This document shows positions 43,854 through 55,322 of a DNA stretch of 64,000 bases, piece by piece. Source of the stretch: Streptococcus mitis subsp. hohhotensis. GTDB taxonomy: Bacteria; Bacillota; Bacilli; Lactobacillales; Streptococcaceae. The translations under genes were made by a program, and so were the position numbers. The stretch spans positions 434,001 to 498,000 of the forward strand of contig NZ_JPFZ01000009.1 of assembly GCF_000722775.1 (NCBI RefSeq), given 5' to 3'. Numbering within the stretch: the first letter of the stretch is position 1; every line of letters starts with the position of its first letter. The notes beneath the pieces are model-generated. The model did not search any database and had not been told where the DNA came from. It saw only the letters and a list, made by a program, of their open reading frames with translations.

Positions 43854-43889
43854 GAAAAAAACAACTCCTTGATGATTCAAGGAGTTGTC
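43854..43889 (-). terminator. Terminator of ldh
   Basis: ACAACTCCTTGA and TCAAGGAGTTGT form a perfect 12-base stem, followed on the minus strand by TTTTTTTCTG. Confidence 0.9.
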
Positions 43890-43899
43890 TATAGTTAAA

Positions 43900-44928
<1,029 letters not shown>

Positions 44929-44936
44929 TTATTTTA

Positions 44937-44965
44937 ATTCTATCACTTTTAAAAAGCTTTGTCAC
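44937..44965 (-). promoter_or_regulatory. Promoter of ldh
   Basis: GTGACA (44960-44965) and TAGAAT (44937-44942), 17-base spacing, with TGA extension. Confidence 0.65.
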
Positions 44966-45014
44966 GAATATGCCTTGGAGTTCTTGATGTAAACGTTTTA
45001 GCTAATTTGGATAC

Positions 45015-45043
45015 CTGAAATATGGCGGACATTATGGTATAAT
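45015..45043 (+). promoter_or_regulatory. Promoter of gyrA
   Basis: CTGAAA (45015-45020), 17-base spacer, TGGTATAAT (hexamer 45038-45043). Confidence 0.6.
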
Positions 45044-45080
45044 ATTATTAATTACTAATAGTGAAATGAGGCATTTATTA

Positions 45081-47549
45081 ATGCAGGATAGAAATTTAGT
45101 GAATGTCAATCTGACAAAGGAGATGAAGACGAGCTTTATCGATTACGCCATGAGTGTTATCGTAGCGCGGGCTCTTCCTGATGTTCGAGATGGCTTGAAA
45201 CCTGTTCACCGTCGGATTCTCTATGGAATGAATGAATTGGGTGTTACTCCAGACAAACCCCATAAAAAATCTGCTCGTATTACAGGGGACGTCATGGGTA
45301 AATACCACCCACACGGGGATTCCTCTATCTATGAAGCAATGGTCCGCATGGCTCAATGGTGGAGCTACCGTTACATGCTTGTAGATGGGCATGGAAACTT
45401 TGGTTCCATGGATGGAGATGGTGCTGCCGCCCAGCGTTACACTGAGGCACGTATGAGCAAGATTGCTCTAGAAATGCTTCGAGATATCAATAAGAATACG
45501 GTTGATTTCGTTGATAACTATGATGCTAATGAACGTGAACCCTTGGTCTTGCCAGCTCGTTTTCCAAATCTTTTAGTTAATGGAGCAACTGGTATTGCCG
45601 TTGGGATGGCGACCAATATTCCCCCTCATAACTTGGGTGAAACCATTGATGCAGTGAAGTTGGTCATGGACAATCCTGAAGTGACTACCAAGGACTTGAT
45701 GGAAGTCTTGCCTGGTCCAGATTTTCCAACAGGTGCCCTTGTCATGGGGAAATCAGGCATTCATAAGGCTTATGAAACAGGTAAAGGTTCTATTGTCCTT
45801 CGTTCTCGTACTGAAATTGAAGAAACTAAGACTGGCCGTGAGCGCATCGTTGTGACGGAATTTCCTTACATGGTCAATAAAACCAAGGTGCATGAGCATA
45901 TTGTTCGTTTGGTTCAGGAAAAACGGATTGAGGGCATCACAGCGGTTCGTGATGAGTCAAACCGCGAAGGGGTTCGTTTCGTGATCGAGGTCAAGCGCGA
46001 TGCTTCAGCCAATGTTATCCTCAATAACCTCTTCAAGATGACCCAGATGCAAACCAACTTTGGTTTTAATATGTTGGCGATTCAAAATGGGGTGCCGAAG
46101 ATTTTATCTCTTCGTCAGATTTTGGATGCTTATATTGAGCACCAAAAAGAAGTGGTTGTTCGTCGTACTCGTTTTGATAAGGAAAAAGCGGAAGCGCGTG
46201 CTCATATCTTAGAAGGTCTCTTGATTGCGCTAGACCATATCGACGAAGTGATTCGTATCATCCGTGCTAGTGAAACGGATGCTGAAGCACAAGCTGAGTT
46301 GATGAGCAAGTTTAAGCTTTCTGAACGTCAAAGTCAGGCCATCCTTGATATGCGTCTCCGTCGTTTGACAGGTTTGGAACGCGATAAGATTCAGTCTGAG
46401 TATGATGACCTCTTGGCTCTGATTGCGGATTTAGCAGATATTCTTGCTAAACCAGAACGTGTTTCTCAAATCATCAAAGATGAATTAGATGAAGTCAAGC
46501 GTAAGTTTGGTGACCAACGTCGTACTGAATTGATGGTCGGTGAAGTCTTGAGTCTTGAAGATGAGGATTTGATTGAAGAATCGGATGTCTTGATTACGCT
46601 TTCTAACAAGGGATACATCAAACGTCTGGACCAAGCTGAGTTTACTGTTCAAAAACGTGGTGGCCGCGGTGTTCAAGGGACAGGTGTTAAGGATGACGAT
46701 TTTGTCCGAGAGTTAGTGTCAACTAGCACTCATGATCATTTACTCTTCTTCACAAATAAAGGACGTGTCTATCGCCTGAAAGGTTATGAAATTCCTGAGT
46801 ATGGTCGGACAGCCAAAGGGCTACCAGTAGTCAATCTCTTGAAATTGGATGAAGGTGAAAGTATTCAGACTATTATCAATGTTGAGTCTGAACGCAGTGA
46901 TGACGCTTACCTCTTCTTCACAACCCGTCATGGTATTGTAAAGAGAACCAGCGTTAAGGAATTTGCTAATATTCGTCAAAATGGACTTAAGGCATTGAAC
47001 CTCAAAGATGAAGATGAGTTGATTAATGTCTTGTTGACGGAAGAAAATACGGATATTATCATTGGTACCAAGTTTGGGTATGCAGTTCGCTTTAATCAAT
47101 CAGCCGTTCGCGGCATGAGTCGTATCGCCACAGGTGTGAAAGGTGTTAATCTCCGTGAGGGAGACACAGTAGTTGGTGCTAGCGTAATTACTGATCAAGA
47201 TGAGGTTCTTATCATTACTGAAAAAGGATATGGTAAGCGTACAGTTGCGACTGAATATCCAACAAAAGGTCGTGGTGGTAAAGGGATGAAGACGGCTAAT
47301 GTAGCTGAAAAAAATGGTCCTCTATCAGGTCTCTTGACTGTGAAAGGTGATGAAGACTTGATGATTATCACTGATACAGGTGTCATGATTCGAACCAATG
47401 TTGCCAATATTTCACAAACAGGACGCTCAACTATGGGAGTTAAAGTAATGCGTCTGGATCAAGATGCTAAAATTGTAACCTTTACTACGGTTGCAGCGGC
47501 AGAAAAAGAAGAAGTTGGGACAGAAAACGAAACAGAAGGTGAAGCATAA
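45081..47549 (+). CDS. gyrA: DNA gyrase subunit A
   Basis: The protein has 822 residues from the ATG at 45081; an upstream in-frame ATG at 45066 is possible but would add five residues absent from relatives. The catalytic Tyr lies in [13 protein letters not shown], and six C-terminal beta-pinwheel blades follow, with the GyrA box in [12 protein letters not shown]. At the quinolone-resistance positions it has Ser81 and Glu85, the wild-type state. Residue 114 is Gly, where I recall Ser in pneumococcus. The stop overlaps the srtA start by one base. Confidence 0.97.
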   Translation: MQDRNLVNVNLTKEMKTSFIDYAMSVIVARALPDVRDGLKPVHRRILYGMNELGVTPDKPHKKSARITGDVMGKYHPHGDSSIYEAMVRMAQWWSYRYMLVDGHGNFGSMDGDGAAAQRYTEARMSKIALEMLRDINKNTVDFVDNYDANEREPLVLPARFPNLLVNGATGIAVGMATNIPPHNLGETIDAVKLVMDNPEVTTKDLMEVLPGPDFPTGALVMGKSGIHKAYETGKGSIVLRSRTEIEETKTGRERIVVTEFPYMVNKTKVHEHIVRLVQEKRIEGITAVRDESNREGVRFVIEVKRDASANVILNNLFKMTQMQTNFGFNMLAIQNGVPKILSLRQILDAYIEHQKEVVVRRTRFDKEKAEARAHILEGLLIALDHIDEVIRIIRASETDAEAQAELMSKFKLSERQSQAILDMRLRRLTGLERDKIQSEYDDLLALIADLADILAKPERVSQIIKDELDEVKRKFGDQRRTELMVGEVLSLEDEDLIEESDVLITLSNKGYIKRLDQAEFTVQKRGGRGVQGTGVKDDDFVRELVSTSTHDHLLFFTNKGRVYRLKGYEIPEYGRTAKGLPVVNLLKLDEGESIQTIINVESERSDDAYLFFTTRHGIVKRTSVKEFANIRQNGLKALNLKDEDELINVLLTEENTDIIIGTKFGYAVRFNQSAVRGMSRIATGVKGVNLREGDTVVGASVITDQDEVLIITEKGYGKRTVATEYPTKGRGGKGMKTANVAEKNGPLSGLLTVKGDEDLMIITDTGVMIRTNVANISQTGRSTMGVKVMRLDQDAKIVTFTTVAAAEKEEVGTENETEGEA

Positions 47550-48292
47550 TGTCTCAAAAAAATAATAAAAAGAAAAACAAACGGAAAAATCTGCTGACAA
47601 ATGTCCTGGCAGGATTTCTGATACTACTATCAATTGCTTTGATTTTTAATGCTAAAATTCGTGATATTTTCATAGTTTGGAATACCAATAAGTACCAAGT
47701 TAGTCAGGTATCAAAAGAAAAAATAGAAGAAAATCAGGATACAGAAGGAAATTTTGATTTTGATTCTGTCAATGCTATCTCTTCGGAAGCTGTTCTAGCT
47801 TCTCAATGGGATGCTCAAAAATTACCAGTTATCGGCGGAATTGCAGTTCCTGAATTAGAAATGAATCTGCCAATTTTTAAAGGGCTTGATAATGTCAATC
47901 TCTTCTATGGTGCTGGTACCATGAAACGCGATCAAGTGATGGGGAAAGGAAATTATAGTCTAGCTAGTCATCATATTTTTGGTGTCAATAATGCTAATAA
48001 AATGTTATTTTCTCCTTTAGATAACGCTAAAAATGGTATGAAGATTTATCTAACCGATAAAAATAAAGTTTATACTTATGAAATACGTGAAGTCAAACGT
48101 GTTACACCGGATCGTGTTGATGAAGTTGATGATAGAGATGGGGTCAATGAGATTACATTAGTAACCTGTGAAGACCTTGCTGCCACAGAACGTATTATTG
48201 TAAAAGGCGATTTGAAAGAAACAAAAGAATATTCACAAACATCTGATGAAATCCTAACAGCTTTCAATCAACCATACAAACAATTTTATTAA
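47549..48292 (+). CDS. srtA: Sortase A
   Basis: The 247-residue class A sortase has a basic N-terminus, one membrane anchor (about 17-34), and the catalytic His in LASHHIFG, Cys in EITLVTCEDL and Arg in AATERIIVKG. It links LPxTG surface proteins to the cell wall. It follows gyrA with a one-base overlap, the usual streptococcal arrangement, so the two are coupled in expression. Confidence 0.95.
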   Translation: MSQKNNKKKNKRKNLLTNVLAGFLILLSIALIFNAKIRDIFIVWNTNKYQVSQVSKEKIEENQDTEGNFDFDSVNAISSEAVLASQWDAQKLPVIGGIAVPELEMNLPIFKGLDNVNLFYGAGTMKRDQVMGKGNYSLASHHIFGVNNANKMLFSPLDNAKNGMKIYLTDKNKVYTYEIREVKRVTPDRVDEVDDRDGVNEITLVTCEDLAATERIIVKGDLKETKEYSQTSDEILTAFNQPYKQFY

Positions 48293-48294
48293 TA

Positions 48295-48331
48295 CAAATC
48301 AGTGAAATCTTGGATTTCACTGATTTTTTAA
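48295..48331 (+). terminator. Terminator of gyrA-srtA
   Basis: AAATCAGTGAAATC and GATTTCACTGATTT arms, followed by TTTT. Confidence 0.9.
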
Positions 48332-48395
48332 GCTTTTCATAAGAATAAACTTTTATGAAATACAGAAAACGCTTCCTTAATTTTAACGTTTGTGA

Positions 48396-48401
48396 TATAA
48401 T
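48396..48401 (+). promoter_or_regulatory. Extended -10 promoter of the formate/nitrite transporter gene
   Basis: TGATATAAT with hexamer 48396-48401, 31 bases upstream of the start. Confidence 0.55.
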
Positions 48402-48431
48402 TATCAGGTAAAAAATTTTTAGGAGTTTATT

Positions 48432-49229
48432 ATGGTTTCTTCAGAATTTATCTCAAAGATTGAATTTGCTTGCAAGAAGAAAGAAAGTCTTTATAGTCAA
48501 AGCAAATTTAAGTATGCGATTCGTTCTATGTTCGCAGGTGCATTTTTAACCTTCAGTACTGCTGCAGGTGCAGTTGGGGCTGACTTGATTAATAAAATTG
48601 CACCAGGTAGTGGACGCTTCCTCTTCCCATTTGTCTTTGCTTGGGGATTGGCCTACATTGTTTTCTTGAATGCCGAGTTGGTAACATCAAACATGATGTT
48701 CTTGACTGCTGGTAGTTTCTTGAAAAAAATCTCTTGGAGAAAGACAGCTGAGATTTTACTTTACTGTACCTTGTTCAACCTTATTGGAGCCTTGATAGCA
48801 GGTTGGGGATTTGCTCATTCGGCAGCTTATGCACATCTGACACACGATAGTTTCATTTCAGGGGTTGTTGAGATGAAGTTAGGCCGTTCAAATGAATTAA
48901 TCTTACTTGAGGCGATTTTGGCAAATATTTTCGTAAATATTGCGATTCTTTCATTTGTTTTGGTCAAAGATGGTGGTGCCAAACTTTGGCTTGTGTTGTC
49001 AGCGATTTACATGTTTGTATTCTTAACAAACGAGCACATTGCGGCGAACTTTGCTTCTTTCGCGATTGTAAAATTCAGTGTTGCTGCTGACTCAATTGCT
49101 AACTTCGGTGTTGGAAATATGCTTCGCCACTGGGGTGTAACCTTCGTTGGAAACTTGATTGGTGGAGGTCTTTTGATGGGTCTTCCATATGCCTTCCTCA
49201 ATAAAAACGAAGACACTTATGTAGATTAA
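48432..49229 (+). CDS. Formate/nitrite transporter family channel
   Basis: The 265-residue protein has six membrane helices and FNT-family features: AIRSMFAGAFLTFSTAAG, the ELVTSNM segment, NIFVNIAILS and NLIGGGLLMGLPYAFL. FNT proteins are pentameric channels for formate, nitrite, lactate or hydrosulfide. Given lactate and mixed-acid fermentation, formate is a reasonable substrate, but the sequence does not decide. It is a single-gene unit. Confidence 0.9.
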   Translation: MVSSEFISKIEFACKKKESLYSQSKFKYAIRSMFAGAFLTFSTAAGAVGADLINKIAPGSGRFLFPFVFAWGLAYIVFLNAELVTSNMMFLTAGSFLKKISWRKTAEILLYCTLFNLIGALIAGWGFAHSAAYAHLTHDSFISGVVEMKLGRSNELILLEAILANIFVNIAILSFVLVKDGGAKLWLVLSAIYMFVFLTNEHIAANFASFAIVKFSVAADSIANFGVGNMLRHWGVTFVGNLIGGGLLMGLPYAFLNKNEDTYVD

Positions 49230-49233
49230 GAAA

Positions 49234-49262
49234 ATGAGCACGATTGATTCGTGCTTTTTTCG
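49234..49262 (+). terminator. Terminator of the FNT gene
   Basis: AGCACGA and TCGTGCT arms with TTTTTT. Confidence 0.85.
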
Positions 49263-49375
49263 ATTTTGTAAGAAGTAATAGTCGCTCCTTATATCAAAAT
49301 ATAGAAAAGAGGTATTAGTCAAGATAGGCCGATAGTGCTAGAATATCCTTAATCAAACTATTTGGAGGTCGTTTT

Positions 49376-50656
49376 ATGACTCGTGATTTTAAATTTGAAA
49401 CTCTGCAACTACATGCTGGTCAAGTTGTGGATCCAGCTACCAAGTCTCGTGCAGTGCCGATTTATCAAACAACATCCTTTGTTTTTGATGATACGCAGGA
49501 AGGTGCCGATTTGTTTGCCTTGAGAAAACCAGGGAACATTTATACTCGTATCACCAACCCTACAACAGCTGCCTTTGAAGAAAGAATTGCTGCTCTTGAA
49601 GGTGGTGTTGGAGCTCTTGCAACCGCATCAGGTATGGCTGCAGTGACTTATACGATTTTGGCTCTTGCCCATGCTGGTGACCATGTTGTAGCAGCATCAA
49701 CTATTTACGGTGGGACTTTCAATCTCTTGAAAGAAACCCTTCCTCGTTATGGGATAACAACAACCTTTGTCGATGTGGATAATTTGGAGGAAGTAGAAGC
49801 AGCTATTAATGACAATACCAAGCTTGTTCTGATTGAAACTTTGGGTAATCCTTTGATTAACATTCCTGACTTGGAAAAATTAGCTGAGATCGCGCATAGA
49901 CACCAGATTCCACTCGTTTCTGACAATACTTTTGCCACACCTTACTTGATTAACGTCTTCTCTCACGGCGTAGATATTGCCATTCACTCTGCGACTAAGT
50001 TTATCGGTGGGCATGGTACGACTATTGGTGGAGTGATTGTCGATAGCGGTCGTTTTGACTGGGCGGCTTCAGGTAAATTCCCTCAATTTGTTGAGGAAGA
50101 CCCAAGCTACCACAATTTGAGCTATACTCGTGATGTGGGTGTAGCAGCCTTTATTATCGCTGTCCGTGTTCAATTGCTTCGTGATACAGGTGCAGCCTTG
50201 TCACCATTTAATGCCTTCCTCTTGCTCCAAGGACTTGAAACCCTTTCTCTTCGTGTCGAACGTCATGTGCAAAATGCTGAGAAAATTGTTGATTTCCTTG
50301 TCAACCATCCTAAGGTAGAAAAAGTCAACTATCCAAAACTTGCTGATAGTCCCTACCATGCCTTGGCTGAGAAATATTTGCCAAAAGGTGTGGGCTCAAT
50401 CTTTACCTTCCATGTCAAAGGTGGGGAGGCAGAAGCACGCAAGGTAATTGATAATTTGGAAATCTTTTCTGACCTAGCAAACGTGGCAGATGCTAAATCG
50501 CTTGTTGTTCATCCAGCTACAACCACTCACGGTCAATTGTCAGAAAAAGACCTTGAAGCAGCAGGAGTCACACCAAACCAAATCCGCTTGTCAATCGGAC
50601 TTGAAAATGTAGAGGATTTGATTGAAGACTTGCGCTTGGCCTTGGAAAAAATTTAA
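49376..50656 (+). CDS. metY: O-acetylhomoserine sulfhydrylase (Cys/Met PLP enzyme)
   Basis: The 426-residue protein belongs to the Cys/Met metabolism PLP family. The N-terminus reads FETLQLHAGQ, the pyridoxal Lys is in HSATKFIGGHGTTIGG, and YTRITNPT, ALATASGMAA and the C-terminal ANVADAKSLVVHPATTTH are typical of O-acetylhomoserine aminocarboxypropyltransferases. It would make homocysteine directly from O-acetylhomoserine and sulfide. It needs PLP, which PdxST can supply. A TAGAAT lies at 49339-49344, and GGAGG precedes the ATG. Confidence 0.9.
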   Translation: MTRDFKFETLQLHAGQVVDPATKSRAVPIYQTTSFVFDDTQEGADLFALRKPGNIYTRITNPTTAAFEERIAALEGGVGALATASGMAAVTYTILALAHAGDHVVAASTIYGGTFNLLKETLPRYGITTTFVDVDNLEEVEAAINDNTKLVLIETLGNPLINIPDLEKLAEIAHRHQIPLVSDNTFATPYLINVFSHGVDIAIHSATKFIGGHGTTIGGVIVDSGRFDWAASGKFPQFVEEDPSYHNLSYTRDVGVAAFIIAVRVQLLRDTGAALSPFNAFLLLQGLETLSLRVERHVQNAEKIVDFLVNHPKVEKVNYPKLADSPYHALAEKYLPKGVGSIFTFHVKGGEAEARKVIDNLEIFSDLANVADAKSLVVHPATTTHGQLSEKDLEAAGVTPNQIRLSIGLENVEDLIEDLRLALEKI

Positions 50657-50751
50657 AGAAAAAGAAGATAAACAGTGGGTTTCGACTCGCTGTTTTTGAT
50701 TTTCCCTTAGGCATGATATAATGGTTACAGAAGTCTAGAAAGAGGAACGAT

Positions 50752-52026
50752 ATGAACGAAATCAAATGCCCCAACTGTGGGGAAGTCTTTACAGTAAATG
50801 AAAGTCAGTATGCTGAACTTTTGTCCCAAGTGAGAACAGCAGAGTTTGATAAGGAACTACACGATCGCATGATGCAGGAACTGGCTTTGGCAGAGCAAAA
50901 GGCCATGAATGAGCAACAGTCTAAACTAGCTCAAAAAGACCAAGAAATTGCTCAATTACAGAGTCAAATCCAAAATTTTGATACAGAAAAAGAATTGGCC
51001 AAGAAAGAGGTTGAACAGGCAAGTCATGAGGCCTTATTGGCTAAGGACAAGGAAGTACAGGCCTTGGAAAACCAATTGGCAACCTTGCGTTTAGAGCATG
51101 AAAATCAACTGCAAAAGACTCTTTCTGACCTTGAAAAAGAACGCGATCAGGTTAAAAACCAACTGCTTTTGCAGGAAAAGGAAAATGAATTATCTTTGGC
51201 TTCTGTTAAGCAAAACTATGAAGCCCAGCTCAAGGCAGCTAGTGAACAAGTCGAATTTTACAAGAATTTCAAGGCTCAACAATCTACAAAAGCCATCGGG
51301 GAAAGTCTGGAACAGTATGCAGAGAGTGAGTTTAACAAGGTCCGCAGTTTTGCCTTTCCAAATGCTTACTTTGAAAAGGATAACAAGGTTTCTGCGCGTG
51401 GGTCTAAGGGGGACTTTATCTTCCGTGAGTGTGATGAAAATGGAGTCGAAATCATTTCTATCATGTTTGAGATGAAAAATGAAGCAGATGGAACAGAGAA
51501 GAAGCATAAGAATGCAGATTTTTACAAGGAATTGGACAAGGACCGTCGGGAGAAGAACTGTGAATATGCGGTTTTGGTAACCATGCTTGAGGCCGATAAT
51601 GATTACTTTAACACAGGGATTGTAGACGTCAGCCACGAGTACGAAAAGATGTATGTGGTTCGTCCTCAATTCTTTATTCAGTTGATTGGGCTTTTGCGAA
51701 ATGCGGCGCTTAATTCCCTAAAATACAAGCAGGAGTTGGCCTTAGTTCGCGAGCAAAATATCGACATTACGCATTTTGAGGAAGACTTGGATGCCTTTAA
51801 GCTAGCTTTTGCTAAAAACTATAATTCAGCTTCGACCAACTTTGGCAAAGCTATCGATGAAATCGACAAGGCCATCAAACGCATGGAAGAGGTCAAGAAG
51901 TTCCTAACCACATCCGAAAACCAACTCCGTCTTGCAAATAACAAATTGGAGGATGTATCCGTAAAAAAATTGACCCGAAAAAATCCAACCATGAAAGCGA
52001 AGTTTGAAGCATTGAAGGGGGAGTGA
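50752..52026 (+). CDS. DUF2130 protein with coiled coil and nuclease-like domain
   Basis: The 424-residue protein has an N-terminal zinc-ribbon-like half site (CPNCG, Cys6 and Cys9), a long coiled coil (about 20-170, rich in Glu, Gln and Lys), then the DUF2130 domain ([10 protein letters not shown]...[11 protein letters not shown]...[16 protein letters not shown]). The pattern of Asp, Glu-x-Lys resembles PD-(D/E)XK nucleases. The role is unknown, although DNA repair or recombination is plausible by analogy with RmuC. It lies just upstream of truB, 10 bases away. Confidence 0.8.
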   Translation: MNEIKCPNCGEVFTVNESQYAELLSQVRTAEFDKELHDRMMQELALAEQKAMNEQQSKLAQKDQEIAQLQSQIQNFDTEKELAKKEVEQASHEALLAKDKEVQALENQLATLRLEHENQLQKTLSDLEKERDQVKNQLLLQEKENELSLASVKQNYEAQLKAASEQVEFYKNFKAQQSTKAIGESLEQYAESEFNKVRSFAFPNAYFEKDNKVSARGSKGDFIFRECDENGVEIISIMFEMKNEADGTEKKHKNADFYKELDKDRREKNCEYAVLVTMLEADNDYFNTGIVDVSHEYEKMYVVRPQFFIQLIGLLRNAALNSLKYKQELALVREQNIDITHFEEDLDAFKLAFAKNYNSASTNFGKAIDEIDKAIKRMEEVKKFLTTSENQLRLANNKLEDVSVKKLTRKNPTMKAKFEALKGE

Positions 52027-52036
52027 GAAAGCAAAA

Positions 52037-52915
52037 ATGAACGGTATTATTAACTTAAAAAAAGAAGCAGGGATGACCTCGCATGATGCGGTTTTTAAAC
52101 TGCGTAAGATTTTGGGAACTAAGAAGATTGGTCATGGTGGGACCTTGGATCCGGATGTGGTGGGTGTTTTGCCGATTGCAGTTGGTAAGGCGACACGAAT
52201 GGTCGAGTTTATGCAGGATGAGGGCAAGGTCTATGAGGGTGAAATCACTCTTGGCTATTCCACGACGACTGAGGATGCCAGTGGGGAAGTGGTCGCAGAG
52301 ACACCTATTTTGTCGCACTTGGATGAAAAGCTTGTCGATGAAGCGATTGCTAGCTTGACTGGACCTATTACTCAGATTCCCCCTATGTATTCGGCTGTTA
52401 AGGTCAATGGTCGTAAGCTCTATGAGTATGCGCGTGCTGGTCAGGAAGTGGAGCGTCCAGAACGTCAGGTGACTATTTATAGCTTTGAGCGGACAAGTCC
52501 GATTTCTTATGAGGGCGAACTTGCACGCTTTACTTTCCAGGTGAAATGTAGCAAGGGGACTTATATCCGTACATTATCAGTTGACTTGGGAGAAAAACTT
52601 GGCTATGCTGCCCATATGTCACATTTGACACGGATTAGTGCAGCTGGTTTGCAGTTAGAAGATGCTCTTACCTTAGAAGAAATTGCTGAAAAAGTAGAGG
52701 CTGGTCAACTGGACTTTCTCTATCCTCTAGAGATTGGGACAGGAGACCTCGTCAAAGTTTTCCTAACTCCAGAAGAGGCTACAGAAGTACGCTTTGGTCG
52801 TTTTATAGAGCTCGAACAAACAGAACAAGAATTAGCTGCCTTTGAAGATGATAAATTGCTAGCCATTCTAGAAAAACGAGGAAATCTCTACAAGCCAAGA
52901 AAGGTTTTTATCTAA
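52037..52915 (+). CDS. truB: tRNA pseudouridine-55 synthase
   Basis: The 292-residue protein has the catalytic Asp in [44 protein letters not shown] and [12 protein letters not shown]. It makes pseudouridine 55 in the T loop of tRNAs. It is shortly after the DUF2130 gene and probably shares its promoter. Confidence 0.95.
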   Translation: MNGIINLKKEAGMTSHDAVFKLRKILGTKKIGHGGTLDPDVVGVLPIAVGKATRMVEFMQDEGKVYEGEITLGYSTTTEDASGEVVAETPILSHLDEKLVDEAIASLTGPITQIPPMYSAVKVNGRKLYEYARAGQEVERPERQVTIYSFERTSPISYEGELARFTFQVKCSKGTYIRTLSVDLGEKLGYAAHMSHLTRISAAGLQLEDALTLEEIAEKVEAGQLDFLYPLEIGTGDLVKVFLTPEEATEVRFGRFIELEQTEQELAAFEDDKLLAILEKRGNLYKPRKVFI

Positions 52916-53025
52916 TCTAACTGGAGTGCGGGGATGGAATTCTTCCCCTTGACTATCTAAATCAGACTATAAATTTTGTAAAAAATGTGATAGAATAGAC
53001 GACGGATAAAAAAACGGAGGATAGC

Positions 53026-53664
53026 ATGCAAAATAGACCAATCATTATCGGAGTGACAGGTGGTTCTGGTGGTGGTAAGACCAGTGTTTCAAGAGCCATT
53101 TTATCGCACTTCCCTGATGAAAAGATTTCCATGATTGAACATGATTCATACTACAAGGATCAGTCTCATTTGACCTTTGAAGAGCGTGTCAAAACCAACT
53201 ATGACCATCCTTTTGCTTTTGATACAGACTTGATGATCGAGCAGATTAAGGAATTGTTGGCAGGGCGTCCGGTGGACATCCCGACTTATGACTATACAGA
53301 GCATACACGAAGCAGCAAGACCTATCGTCAGGAACCTCAAGATGTCTTTATCGTTGAGGGGATTTTGGTCTTGGAGGACAAGCGCCTGCGCGATTTGATG
53401 GATATCAAGATTTTTGTGGATACGGATGACGATGTGCGCATTATTCGTCGTATCAAGCGTGATATGGAAGAGCGTGGCCGTAGCCTTGATAGCGTTATTG
53501 ACCAGTACTTAGGTGTGGTTAAACCAATGTACCACCAGTTTATCGAGCCGACTAAGCGTTATGCGGATATCGTCATTCCTGAGGGAGTCAGCAATACAGT
53601 GGCTATCGACCTGTTGACAACCAAGATTGCAAAGATTTTGGAAGAAGCTCGAAACAGCAAATAA
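53026..53664 (+). CDS. udk: Uridine kinase
   Basis: The 212-residue protein has the P-loop [17 protein letters not shown], the base-binding [17 protein letters not shown] and IVEGILVL. It phosphorylates uridine and cytidine with ATP or GTP in pyrimidine salvage. A TAGAAT -10 at 52992-52997 and its own terminator make it a single unit. Confidence 0.96.
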   Translation: MQNRPIIIGVTGGSGGGKTSVSRAILSHFPDEKISMIEHDSYYKDQSHLTFEERVKTNYDHPFAFDTDLMIEQIKELLAGRPVDIPTYDYTEHTRSSKTYRQEPQDVFIVEGILVLEDKRLRDLMDIKIFVDTDDDVRIIRRIKRDMEERGRSLDSVIDQYLGVVKPMYHQFIEPTKRYADIVIPEGVSNTVAIDLLTTKIAKILEEARNSK

Positions 53665-53671
53665 TCAGATG

Positions 53672-53697
53672 TGGAGGCTTTGCCTCCTTTTTCTATT
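53672..53697 (+). terminator. Terminator of udk
   Basis: GGAGGC and GCCTCC arms with TTTTTC just after the stop. Confidence 0.8.
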
Positions 53698-53745
53698 TTT
53701 CTCTCATAATGGTACATAAATGGAGATTTTTAGGCATATTTTTGG

Positions 53746-53751
53746 TATAAT
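53746..53751 (+). promoter_or_regulatory. Extended -10 promoter of the xseA operon
   Basis: TGGTATAAT with hexamer 53746-53751. The likely transcript start coincides with the ATG of a seven-codon frame at 53759. Confidence 0.55.
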
Positions 53752-53758
53752 AATACCC

Positions 53759-53782
53759 ATGAAAGAGCAAGAAAATGAATAG
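53759..53782 (+). CDS. Possible leaderless leader peptide upstream of xseA (MKEQENE)
   Basis: Seven sense codons and a TAG begin seven bases after the -10 box and end nine bases before the xseA start. If the message begins here, ribosomes could start on this short frame and then reinitiate on xseA. There is no independent evidence that it is translated. Confidence 0.3.
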   Translation: MKEQENE

Positions 53783-53791
53783 TAGGTGGAG

Positions 53792-55132
53792 ATGGAAAAG
53801 TATTTATCGGTAACAACTTTGACCAAGTATCTGAAAATGAAATTCGATAAAGACCCTTACTTGGAACGGGTCTATTTAACTGGTCAAGTTTCCAACTTTC
53901 GTAAACGACCTACTCACCAATATTTCTCCCTAAAAGATGACCATGCAGTTATTCAAGCGACTATTTGGTCTGGGGTTTATCAGAAATTAGGTTTCGACCT
54001 AGAAGAAGGAATGAAAATCAATGTGATTGGGCGTGTGCAGGTCTATGAACCAAGTGGTAGCTACTCCATCATCATTGAAAAGGCTGAGCCTGATGGGGTT
54101 GGGGCGCTTGCGATTCAGTTTGAACAACTCAAGAAAAAATTGACAGAAGAAGGCCTGTTTCAAGAACGCTTCAAGCAAGCTCTGCCCCAATTTTCTAAGA
54201 GAATTGGTGTAGTAACCAGTCGCAGTGGAGCCGTGATTCGAGATATTATCACGACCGTCAGCAGGCGATTCCCAGGTGTCGATATCCTGCTTTATCCAAC
54301 TAAGGTGCAAGGTGAAGGGGCAGCAGAAGAAATTGCTCGAAATATTGCGCGTGCTAATCAACGGGACGATTTGGACTTGCTGATTATTGGTCGTGGTGGG
54401 GGTTCTATCGAGGATCTCTGGGCCTTTAACGAGGAAATTGTGGTACGAGCTATTTTTGAATCTCGTTTACCAGTTATCTCTAGTGTGGGGCATGAGACGG
54501 ATGTGACCTTGGCAGATTTTGTGGCAGATCGCCGCGCTGCCACACCAACAGCAGCGGCTGAACTGGCAACACCTGTGACCAAGTTGGATCTATTAGCTCA
54601 TTTGCAAAATCAAGAAAAACGGATGGCAACAGCAGTCCGAAATGTCCTATCGAAGAAACAAGAAGCTTTGAAAAAATGCAGTCAGTCTGTTATCTTTAGA
54701 CAGCCAGAGCGTTTGTATGATGGCTATTTGCAACGCTTGGACCAACTGCAACTGCGATTAAAACAAAGTTTGCGAACACGGATTTCTGATAACAAACAAG
54801 TCGTCCAAGCAAGGACTCATCAACTGGTCCAATTATCACCCGTTACCAAAATTCAACGTTATCAAGACCGTCTAGGCCAGTTGGATAAGCTCCTCCGTAG
54901 CCAAATGGCTTTGGTTTATGATGCCAAGGTTGCTGAGGTGAAAAGACTTTCAGAAGCCTTGTTGATGTTGGATACCAGTCGAATCGTGGCGCGTGGTTAT
55001 GCTATTGTCAAAAAAGAAGAGTCCGTTGTAGATTCAGTTGAGAGTTTGAAGAAAAAAGACCAAGTGACGCTTTTGATGCGAGATGGTCAAGTAGAATTAG
55101 AGGTTAAAGATGTCAAAACAAAAGAAATTTGA
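53792..55132 (+). CDS. xseA: Exodeoxyribonuclease VII large subunit
   Basis: The protein has 446 residues from the ATG at 53792; a GTG two codons earlier is weaker. It has an N-terminal OB fold ([27 protein letters not shown]), the catalytic core ([58 protein letters not shown]) and a long coiled coil. With XseB it degrades single-stranded DNA in repair. It leads an operon that reaches at least to recN. Confidence 0.96.
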   Translation: MEKYLSVTTLTKYLKMKFDKDPYLERVYLTGQVSNFRKRPTHQYFSLKDDHAVIQATIWSGVYQKLGFDLEEGMKINVIGRVQVYEPSGSYSIIIEKAEPDGVGALAIQFEQLKKKLTEEGLFQERFKQALPQFSKRIGVVTSRSGAVIRDIITTVSRRFPGVDILLYPTKVQGEGAAEEIARNIARANQRDDLDLLIIGRGGGSIEDLWAFNEEIVVRAIFESRLPVISSVGHETDVTLADFVADRRAATPTAAAELATPVTKLDLLAHLQNQEKRMATAVRNVLSKKQEALKKCSQSVIFRQPERLYDGYLQRLDQLQLRLKQSLRTRISDNKQVVQARTHQLVQLSPVTKIQRYQDRLGQLDKLLRSQMALVYDAKVAEVKRLSEALLMLDTSRIVARGYAIVKKEESVVDSVESLKKKDQVTLLMRDGQVELEVKDVKTKEI

Positions 55133-55322
55133 GGAAAATCTAGCAGAACTGGAAACCATTGTTCAAAGTTTGGAAAATGGTGAAATTGCTCTGGAAGATG
55201 CGATTGCTGCCTTTCAGAAGGGAATGGTCTTGTCAAAAGAGCTCCAAGCGACGCTGGACAAGGCTGAGAAGACCTTGGTCAAGGTCATGCAAGAAGACGG
55301 AACAGAAAGTGATTTTGAATGA
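55110..55322 (+). CDS. xseB: Exodeoxyribonuclease VII small subunit
   Basis: The 70-residue helical protein has [33 protein letters not shown], the family core. Several copies bind the XseA coiled coil. It overlaps xseA by 23 bases and ispA by four. Confidence 0.95.
   Translation: MSKQKKFEENLAELETIVQSLENGEIALEDAIAAFQKGMVLSKELQATLDKAEKTLVKVMQEDGTESDFE

Noticed and set aside
51190-51669. Minus-strand open frame of 159 codons inside the DUF2130 gene
   Set aside because: No start signal and no recognisable protein features.
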